Assembly: GCA_021234155.1 (NCBI GenBank)
Contig: JAJEKV010000047.1
Coordinates: 566,544-630,543, forward strand
Source of the DNA: Isoetes taiwanensis
Taxonomy: Eukaryota; Streptophyta; Lycopodiopsida; Isoetales; Isoetaceae
Direction: 5' to 3'
DNA: 64,000 nt
A program made the position numbers and the translations under genes. The notes below the pieces were generated by a model. The model worked only from the letters and a program-made list of their open reading frames with translations. It was not told where the DNA came from and made no database searches. This document shows positions 55,079 through 64,000 of this stretch, piece after piece. How positions within the stretch are numbered: position 1 is the stretch's first letter; each line of letters opens with the position of its first letter.

Positions 55079-56371
55079 CAAAAATTAGAGAGGCAGAGAC
55101 AGTTTGTTTCCTACTAGATACTCACCTCTCTTTTACCAATAGCAAGTTGCTGAGGATCCTAGTTGTCAATCATGGTGTTGCTTTGAGCAAAGCTGTTTAT
55201 CCCTCGTATACAATATTAGGTATCTCATTCCATTCAAGGACGCATTTTAGACTCAAGTTCCTCTTAATCACAGGGAACACAACATAAACCGTAAAAGTTC
55301 AGATTAAAACCGCTCAACACTAACACTAGGTCAGAATACAATATAGGAATCAATGCATCGATATATTTTAGAATACCATGCGGCATTGTTTTTGCAAGAA
55401 GTCTCAACATTCTAGAGGTCAAATGACCATGTTTAAAGAAATGTAACTTCCCGAAAATTACAATGCCAAACTCATTTCATTTTATCTGAATGAAATACTA
55501 CACAAACTTGCAGGGCAGAAAAGCATATGGATTGTCTCCCAATAAAATTTATTATGCTGCATTCATAGAATAAAAAGGAAATATAAACTCTTCTACTACT
55601 TATTCCAGTTCACAACTCATCCCTTCAGATTCTTCAAGGAGCCTTTGTGCGTCATATACAAAGGAATTTTCTACATTTTTTTTATACCTTTAGTTATGCA
55701 TACTTCACTTACAATACTTCACTTACAGCATGAGCATGAACATGAAATACAACATGAAACAAAGCTGCAAGAAATACCTACAGCATGAAATGAAGTAAGA
55801 AAATTATTCAACAGCAAGAACAAGAGAAGGGAGCATTACCTTGAAGCAAGAAGGTAGATATCCACCGATCTATATGAAGGCGGCATCAATCCTTGCAAAA
55901 GATAATAATAGATGAAATCATCTTGCCGAAGCATAGAAAACAATCGCCCGAGAGATTCCATAGACTCCAAGGGAGGTTTTGCCCTAATGGGAAACGGCCC
56001 TCATGGACAGGAATCCAACACAGCATACATTTGCGGCTGGTTCTTGGCAGAGCCTCCGCCCTCATCTGTGCAACCCTAAAACGAACCCTAATTAGCTGTT
56101 AATGGGGTTTTCACATTCTCCAATGGTACGTGCGCAGCCAGTGGCCACCCTCCCCTAACCTTAGTTGTTTTTGACCTTCAAAAAAGCCCCATACCACAAA
56201 TTTCTGAAATGTTCAAATTTTAAATGATCCATTTAACAAAGAAAAGAGAAAGCAGAGAAAATTTTGCCAAGTTTTGATGCCAAGAAAAATCTTACCAGCA
56301 TTATCGATGACCAAAAAAATGTCCACACCGATCTTCAAAACTTTTTTAGACAAGTTAGCAAATGTGCACTA

Positions 56372-56492
56372 GGCTATGCCAGGCATTAATAATTGTTTGT
56401 ATTATTCGAGATGGCATTACTAGTTTGCATTCTGGGCATTAATAATTGGTTGTGATGTTCGAGATGGCATTAATAGTTTGTGTTCACTCGAG
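56372..56492 (+). repeat. ~60-bp tandem duplication
   Basis: GGCATTAATAATTGTTTGT ... TTCGAGATGGCATTACTAG recurs as GGCATTAATAATTGGTTGT ... TTCGAGATGGCATTAATAG. The sequence from 56493 to 58190 is AT-rich and gene-free as far as I can see. Confidence 0.7.
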
Positions 56493-58189
56493 ATAGTACA
56501 ATGTTATTTTGGTGCTTCACTTGCTTAGATCTATATTTCATATGCTTATGATGGGTGTTGCGAACATATCCTTAAAACCATGCTAGTCACCCTCTTTTCT
56601 TTTGACTTGCTATATTGCAATATGCCTATTTAGTTAAATCTCAATTAGTTACTGTGAAATTTAGTAAGACCTTGTAATGAAAGCACACAATGACTCTTGG
56701 AGAAATTTTGAAATGAAACTCTAGTAAGGAATTGTGAATTTATAGAGCAGGTAATTGTGGTTGTTAACTCAAGAAGATGTCCTATCCAAGTGTGGATACA
56801 TTGCTTCTTCAAGGTGTTGGTTGTTTAAAACCATAATAAAGCATTCCTAGAAGCAATTTCTATGGTGGTTTTAGATATATTAACCATCCAGCTTTCAATT
56901 TTTGTAGCTAAAAATTTCTATTAAGGATATACCATAAGTTGACTCGATGTCATTACGGAAGCGTCTTCAAGTATAGTTGGAATATGCACATCATTTTCGC
57001 CTCTACATTTGAACCTCTAAATGTACATCCTCATTAAACAACTGTTGAATATGAGATCTTTTTGTTTCGAGAGATTATTCATTCATAAGATCTTTGAAGA
57101 CACTACTTGGATACCACAACAGAAGGAACAATGATAAGAATCCTCCTTATATCTCTCTTCCTGGTTGCATCTCCTAGAGTCCTATCCCAGTGCCAATTTC
57201 GCATGTAAATAGATTTCCACCTAGACATTCTATAGCAAAACTGAACTCCAAGGGATTGAACCTTGTAAAAGCTCTAGATCATGCACAAACTTAGAGAATA
57301 TGTCCATAAAGGTCTCACTTTATAAAACAAACCTCAAACTATATATAATATTTTGTCAAGTAAAGCAAGGAGGCGCATCCTTTGGCAACATCCTGTTGAT
57401 TAGCTTTGAATAAACAAAACAAAGATCTGTTCTGGCAAAAGGAAGCACCAACAAATGGAGTTTAAGAAATTAAATGAGGCAAGAAGTCTTCATCGTTTAA
57501 CTAAAACATGGCTTTAATTACATTTTGAAATAATAAGCTCTTGAGAAGATAAAACAAAAGTTCTTGAAAAGTTTGTTGGCCTTTAAATTAATATAAGCTT
57601 CTTTATTCTATTCTATCCTATTTCCTTTTTTATTTTTAGATACAACTTTTCCTCTTTATTTTTATGAACTTCCAATGGTCCGCCATGCACAAAAAAACCC
57701 TATTTTTCAATAATTTTTTTTCCCAACGAAAAACTTGTAAGTAAATTAAGGAATGTTAATGGCCTTACCATGTGTTATAATTTTAATACTTTAATCATGA
57801 AAATATTACTGTGAGGTATATGTATTATTGCATCATTATATAAATCTAACAGAGACCATGCATGGGTCCTTTGAAGGATATGTGTAATTCCTTCCAAGAA
57901 TATATGTACCACCTTTAGGATTCTTGTAAAAATAAATTAATTTCATTACCCGAGGAATAGATTCAGAAGCACATGTCTAATTCTTGTAAGTGATAAATAA
58001 AACCTTGTACAACATTATTCTCTAAATTATGATTAATGCTTATATAATCGCACTAAGACGTATGTAAATATTGTAAATATTGTTAAAGCCTAGAGTAAAT
58101 ATAATTTTACTATCGGAACTAAGCACTTATATCTTGCATAAGCTAGTAAGTATGCGAATAAATATATTGTAAAGTTAGTGCATAATTTT

Positions 58190-59480
58190 CAGGTGGGGAG
58201 AGTCATGATGCTACGGACAACATCAACTCAAAGTGGGGAGAATATGATGTTCCATCATAATATATTGTATAAATACATATATTATACTGCCATGTCACTA
58301 ATACATGTCAACTACGACGACATGTACACGGCGACCGTAAAGGGTTGTACAATGGGGAACAATCATTAGAATGCATTATATTGCACATGTTGTGCTATAT
58401 GTGAATATATTCTATATTTCCACGTGGCAATACCCCATATGAGCCATATGGCCCATTAAATCCTAACCCTAAAACGTGGGCGTAAAGAAACAGGAACCCT
58501 AAAAACTGTCCCTTTTTTATTCTAGCCTCAGAAGCATGCATTGCCCAAGCGCTTGACTCATTCTGGCCTTCCAGCAGCAATGAAGCTCGCATTCTGAAGT
58601 CTCTTCTCGAATCTCGAGCATTCCAGTGATCTTGGCAGCATGGACACGCTCAAGGAATTGGGAGCTAGCCAAGAGGCTGGTGAATGGCTGATCTGTTAGT
58701 CAATGCATGCTTCCTGATGGACATTAGGATGGATTCGCGTCAGTTCTTAGCTATAGATGACCTCCAGAGCCTAAGAGCTTTAGTCACAGACAAAGGAACC
58801 TAGCCATGTATGATTAGAGTAGATAGATTAGGTCTTTACTCTATTATTTCAGTTCATTGGATGATATTGTATTACTCCTTGCGCATCTGTTGTGTATTGG
58901 GAAGATAGAGACCCAGAGTCTTCTTAGAAGATGATTCTAGATTAGCTTCATTAATTTCCAATGCAGCCTGTGCATAAGAGCGCGCCTGGCTGTGGGTAGC
59001 TAGACTGGCTGACAAGGAAGACTTGTCCAGTCATAGTCGATCCCTACGGTGTGTAGAGTTTACTGAGGAACATTGTGAACTAGACCTAATAGCTTGCCAC
59101 TGAGTGTGGGCAAGATATGAGCTCGACACATCCTGGGTGAGCATCGCCTCAGTGGGGTTCAAGTCGAATACGAGCAGTGGCTCTCTAGTTCACCTGTGAT
59201 TGGCATGACATCTTCTAAAGGGAAGTGATCTCTTCCTACCCCATTGGGACCGGGGAGATGCAATCTAGGAGTAGCTTCTTTGGTTATGCCCCCGGCAGGC
59301 TACGGTCAAGCTCCAAGACTTATCAGCCTACCTGCAAAGTGTGCACAAGAGAGACGGATGGAATGGACTACCCAACAGACATATTCCAATGCCAGCCAAA
59401 TCCATTTCCATGAATTTTGTCTGCAATGAACTCTGGAAACCCGAGCAATCAGTCCATCCCCATGATTCTGAGCCCGGGTA
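58190..59480 (+). mobile_element. LTR, copy 3 (family A), with polypurine tract
   Basis: A polypurine tract (AAAGTGGGGAGAA, 58230-58242) precedes TGATGTTCCATC at 58245; an earlier GGTGGGGAGAG at 58193 is similar. Blocks shared with the LTR at 5263 are CCACGTGGCA, GTATTGGGAAG.TAGAGACC, CAG/CGGCCTGTGCATA, ACCGGGGAGATGCAA and CAAAGT.TGCAC...GACGGATGGA.TGG. No coding part of the element lies upstream, so it is a solo or 5'-truncated copy. Confidence 0.7.
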
Positions 59481-60950
59481 GAATTTGATAGAACTAGTGC
59501 CAAGCTAGCACAAACCCCGCAAGATCACCTTAAGAGATAGAATAGACAACAAGAATAACTCACAAATAGAGCCACTATAGTAGGGCTATACATTCAATGG
59601 TTTTTCTTATCGATTCTATCGTTCCAGCTCCTCCAAGAGGATTTGTGTCAATTTCTTTGCCATAATAATAGAAATGCATTTGGCTCTAGTAAGATGCAAC
59701 TGTCTCCAGATAAACTTCACAGACGAGAATCGCTCCACCTGTTTGGCACAATCGTCCTATATCACATATATCTTAGAGCGTATAAAGGACAAAGGTAATC
59801 AAGAGTGCACATGAGAAATCTATGAAGGTGATGGTGTAAAACTCCTAAAATGGATGATCTGATTCTAGAGGGAAAATAAAAGTAGCAGTACATCTCCCCA
59901 CATGTTTCAATAACTCATTTGGAAGAAACTTCAAAACTTATTGCGAGGATGGAACTGTTGGGAATGATCTCGCTTTGTATGTAGCATAAGGTCCAACCAT
60001 ACCTAAGGTCGGACAAAAGCCTAACCTGTTATTATGGTATCTCGACTTATTGCCTTCTTGGCGTTAAACTGCAACCGGATCCATTGTGGCACAAAGGCAA
60101 CAGCAACGAAGCTAAGATGCACATCTCATTCTGCATAATGCCCATCAAATAGCAGATATGAATTTATTTTAACAAACTGCATCAGCCAGAGCTTCTGCAA
60201 TCAAGCTCATAATCTTCGATGCATACTCTTCGATTAGATGGAAGATAATTTTCCAAAGGAATTTCTAACTTTTACTACCGTTGATCTAGAAAATTTTTGA
60301 TCCAACAGTATTGGTCATTTTTTGCCGAGGTGGCTTATCACATAGACAAGCTAGAATTCTAGGAATTGTTGTAGGGAAGATTAGGCAAGCTTGCTAAAAA
60401 AAAGGGAAGGAAATAAACTAGTTGTAGAAGCAATATGGCATTGAGTTATGACCAAAATAAACACACTAGATTTGTTGAGATCATGCTCAAGATTATTAAT
60501 AATTAATGATAGTAGTCTTTATCAGTATCACATCCTTGCACACATAAAAATTGAGATTGTAGTGGTGATCTTGTCAAGATCTAGCAACATTGTTTCTGGA
60601 CTCGTTAGAAACTTGTTTGCATGGTGATTGTACTGTTTTGGTAGAGAAAAGTCGCCTGACAATTCTGGCCTTTCTTGGTGGTGCTAGGATTTGGCTGCAA
60701 TCTCTTTTCACCATAATTCATACATTTGATGGTAATTTTGTTCATGTTTGGACTCGTTGAAAAGCTTTTGGAGCATTTTTCAGAGTCACCCATTTGGAAG
60801 GACTGCTAAGCTCTGAAACTTTGGCTCCTTTTTGTGAAGACGGCAAGATCCAGTTGCAGTCCTCTGAAACACTCTTCGGTTAATTCTAGTGTTTTTTACA
60901 AGGTGTAATTGGAAATGACATGTTGTAGACTCGCCCATAATTAGTGTTCG
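59481..60950. other. No recognisable gene
   Basis: AT-rich with short ORFs on both strands and no repeat of note. Confidence 0.4.
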
Positions 60951-61275
60951 AGATGCACACAAATGGCTTGCAAGGATGCTCTATCTGCTCTCGATCATCA
61001 GTACCTCAATCCTTTGGTATCGCCCAATGTGTCCTCCAATGGCACAAATGTGGTTGGTTCAATTGGAACGGAAGTTTCAACTCTCTCCCCTCTTCTCAAT
61101 TAGTTTCAGTTTCTGCTCCATTTGTGGCCGTCTCGACTAAATTTCTGCTTCTTCCTATATGTCTGGTAATACTGGAGGTTGTGTTGAACACGTACCCTTC
61201 GAAAACGCTTCTGAGAATGGCATACTTCCAATGCATCTTGGAGGTTCCTCAGGTCAGGCAGTGTGCTTTGGATAG
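60951..61275 (+). pseudogene. Unidentified coding remnant
   Basis: DALSALDHQYLNPLVSPNVS and NGTNVVGSIGTEVSTLSPLL lie in one frame, then YMSGNTGGCVEHVPFENASE and NGILPMHLGGSSGQAVCFG in another. The composition (Ser/Asn/Gly-rich, few stops) suggests a decayed gene or gag-type protein. I do not recognise it. Confidence 0.3.
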
Positions 61276-61684
61276 TTTACACTTCTGACACATGCTAGAA
61301 GCTTTATGGGTCAAGCAAGGCCCTCTTTATTTGCTGAAGGTTTTTTTGGACTAGTGACACCTCTAGAACTGTTAGAGGTTCCTCATGTGAGTTGGCGTCT
61401 CACGTGCTTGTGAAATGCTTCTCTGGATAGGTTGCACCTCCAACGTGTGTTGGAAGCTATCCAGAACAAATCTCATAGAATGAGGTGTTGATCTTCTTAG
61501 AAAACATTTCTTGTTGTATCAACAGTATATCCCTAGTCCTTTTCCAGGTAAACTGGATCCTTACATGCTCCATTTTGGTTTGCTATTGACAATTTCCTTC
61601 AGAGCTACAGGATTCTAAGTTCATTTTTGCCATTGCTACGGAGATTGGACCCCTCTTGCAATACTCTATAACTAGCATCTTCTT

Positions 61685-62910
61685 TCTTATAAAGTTATCA
61701 TGTATGTCATACATCAAACCCTAGATTGCCACGTCATTTAAAGTGCTGCATCATCAAACCCTAGATTGTGTGTGCGATCATCAAACCCTAGATTGTGCCA
61801 CGTGGCATTTCTTATTGCCACGTTATCAAATCCTAGATCGTGCATGCCACATTATCAAACCATAGATTGTGCAGTGTGCCATTTTTAGTGCCACGTCATC
61901 GGACCCTACAATTTATCATGTATGTCATGCATCAAACCCTATGTATGTCATGTATCAAACCCTGGATTGCCACGTCATTTAAAGTGCCGCCACATCATCA
62001 AACCTTAGATTGTAAGTTATGTTGTATGTCATGGATCAAACCCTAGATTTCCAAATCATTTGAAGTGACATGCCATCAAACGCTAAATTGTCTGTGGCAC
62101 ATCATCAAATCCTAGATTGTGCAACGTGGCATTTATAGTGCCACATCATCGAACCCTAGAAGTTATCATGTATGTCATGCATCAAACCCTATGTATGTCA
62201 TGCATCAAACGCTAGATTCCCACATCATCAAACCTTAGAATGTGCCATGTGGCATTTCGTATTGCCACAATCTAGGGTTTGACAACATGGCACTTTAAAT
62301 GACATGGCAATCTAGGGTTTAATGCATGACATACGTATTTACCATAGCTTCATTTAAAGTGCCACCTCATCAAACCCTAGATTGTATGTGCCACATCATC
62401 AAATCCTACATTGTACCACGTGGCATTTTGTATTGCCACACCATTTAAAGTGACATATCATCAGGCCCTAGATTGTGCATGCCACATCATCAAACCCTAG
62501 ATTGTGCCATGTGGCATTTACAACCTAGGGTGTGATGATATGGCATGCAGAATCTAGGGTTTGATGATGTGGCACTTTAAATGAAGTTATGATGTATGTA
62601 TGTTATGCATCAAACCCTAGATTATCATGTCATTTAAAGTAAGTACCACGTCATAAAACCCTAGATTGTGTGTGCCACATCATCAAACCCTGTATTGTGC
62701 GCATGCCACATGATCAAACTCTAGATTGTGAGAGGTGGCATTTTTAGTGCCAAGTCATCAAACCCTAGATTCTGCTACGTGACATTTCGTATTGCCACAT
62801 CACATGGTGTATGTATGTCATAGATTGCTACCTCATTTAAAGTGGCATGTCATCAAACCGTATATTGTAGGTGCCACATCATCAAACCCTATATTGTGTT
62901 ACGCGACATT
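61685..62910. repeat. Minisatellite of ATCAAACCCTAGATTGT units in both orientations
   Basis: More than 20 copies of (A)TCAAACCCTAGATTGT, alternating with GTGCCACGTGGCATTT.TATTGCCAC and CATTTAAAGTG words. Most are in plus orientation, but 62265-62320 and 62520-62582 carry the complement (AATCTAGGGTTTGA), so hairpins can form. GTATGTCATGCATCAAACCC gives a longer sub-unit. No coding potential is visible. Confidence 0.9.
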
Positions 62911-63178
62911 AAGCTACAAAACTTGAAACACAATCTTAGTTGAATTAGGAATCAAGGTTCAAGGCCTTATTAACTTACAACAAGTGCCAAAACAATAATT
63001 GTACATTTCCAATTTGTCAAACAACTTTAAATCTTCGTGATTTATGCTCCATCATGTTAAACAATCTTGCACGTTCCAATATAATATATTTCTATCCCAC
63101 ACATTAATACCTCACTTTTGTGAACGATCACATGGAATGCCGATCGAAGGTAGACAATTTTCTACTTACTAAGATTTG

Positions 63179-63820
63179 TGCTCATTCATCATGATTTGGC
63201 TCAAAATAATTTTTGTCCATAGTGGCCCCATGTTCTTTCCATTCAAGTTGCACTTTTTGAATGGTCCAGAGCTAGCTCTCATGTTTCCTGAGGCCCCTTG
63301 TTTTGCTCAATATCGTAGGGTTTACCAATAGGGTCCTTTATTTGCTTATATTGCACCTCACGTTCCTAGTTCATCTCCCACTTCAATAGATATTTCTCAC
63401 CCCTTTGTGATTGTCACCCTCGATGCTCCCAGTTGCAGCTCCCAGACCTCAATTATTGGATCAATAGAGGCAAAGACTGCTCGACATTCTGAGATTGCAA
63501 GAGCAAGTTGAAGAGACTCATGGGCAGTATATATGGACATTGATCGTCATGGCATCCACCCTTCACCTAAACATCTACCTGCTCTTCGTCAACCTCAAAA
63601 CTCAGCTAAGGGGTCTAAAGCCTCCGTATCCCAGCTCCCCTTCCTTCCTACTTAGCGTCACTCTGCCCCTCCTATTGCATCTCATTATGATTGCTTTGAC
63701 CCACTTTAGTGGGCCGATTTGGTAGAGGTTATTGTCTTGCCGCAGACCCAGAAGACAACTTCAAATTCCCCTAAGACACCAGCAGTCTCATCTAAATTGA
63801 CTCAATCACAAAAAGAATGA
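63179..63820 (+). pseudogene. Decayed ORF of ~210 codons with four transition-type stops
   Basis: One frame runs from about 63179 to a TGA at 63818 with only four internal stops: TAG 63329, TGA 63509, TAG 63653, TAG 63707. It reads PMFFPFKLHFLNGPELALMF, PEAPCFAQYRRVY, a Ser/Pro-rich stretch, MDIDRHGIHPSPKHLPALRQ and WADLVEVIVLPQTQKTTSNS. Each stop is one C-to-T step from Gln (CAG) or Arg (CGA). No family is recognised; a Ser/Pro-rich linker suggests a gag-like or regulatory protein. Confidence 0.4.
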
Positions 63821-64000
63821 GGGTAGTCACTATATCTTCAAGAATACAAATGTCACAAGGGAGATATCTAAAAGCTTGCAGACATGATTGGTCTTTATCA
63901 CCAGAGGGACTTCTCCAGGGTCTTGCGATGGAGGATGGTACACAAGGAGTTTGCAATAAATATGCAAACCAAGCTAAAATCTCGAGGTGTCGTCTCAAGG
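63821..64000. other. Window end, unresolved
   Basis: Possible continuation of the decayed ORF in another frame (MIGLYHQRDFSRVLRWRMVH), running off the window. Confidence 0.25.

Noticed and set aside
1-64000. CRISPR arrays, rRNA genes and bacterial-type operons
   Set aside because: None of the tandem repeats has the regular repeat-spacer form, no rRNA core sequence is seen, and spliced genes and retroelements show a eukaryotic nuclear genome.

Overview
This looks like nuclear DNA of a land plant with a large, transposon-rich genome, probably a non-flowering one. It holds a compact, intact-looking CDK inhibitor of the plant KRP/ICK family, spliced genes with GT-AG introns, several Ty3/gypsy chromovirus and Ty1/copia elements, and a decayed insert of plastid chlB. 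Angiosperm plastids have lost chlB while most ferns, lycophytes, bryophytes and gymnosperms keep it, so a fern, lycophyte, bryophyte or conifer-like host is the best guess. Much of the window is fossil sequence with one-base indels and nonsense codons.

Layout. 1-740: C-terminal part of a GC-rich gene ending in a histone H3 fold. 978-1252: a pair of CG-rich direct repeats. 1431-3082: TATA box and a 510-codon ORF of unknown family, with a broken relative at 8975-9240. 3303-7442: an internally deleted chromovirus whose gag is joined directly to the integrase tail and chromodomain, then two tandem 1.4-kb LTRs. 7443-8970: a stretch in which the LTR and a neighbouring 1.5-kb sequence alternate in short patches. 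9247-10800: that neighbouring sequence. 12888-13131: plastid chlB insert. 15160-18305: spliced transposase-like pseudogene. 18.3-20.5 kb: small tandem repeats. 21.2-24.5 kb (minus): multi-exon gene with a HAD/FCP1-like domain, with a TTAGAC satellite and a 90-bp intron end repeated in inverted orientation. 26.9-27.9 kb (minus): secreted Pro- then Gly-rich protein. 29.4-31.2 kb (minus): gypsy 3' end. 31.2-35.3 kb: copia element. 35.7-37 kb: MITE-like hairpins. 40.6-41.1 kb (minus): KRP gene. 44.5-53.3 kb: gypsy chromovirus with paired LTRs, split by a 3.24-kb element that has perfect 21-bp inverted ends and an AAAT duplication. 54-57 kb: small repeats. 58.2-59.5 kb: a third LTR of the first family. 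61.7-62.9 kb: minisatellite. 63.2-63.8 kb: decayed ORF.

The genes do not form a pathway. The likely host genes are KRP, the Gly-rich protein, the HAD/FCP1-like gene and perhaps the H3-fold gene; nearly all else is mobile DNA in nested layers. The most unusual points are the H3-fold protein beside an unknown gene family, the patchwork at 7.4-9.0 kb, the nested inverted-repeat element in the 44-53 kb gypsy, the inverted repeat of an intron end, and a family of short elements with pentanucleotide tails.
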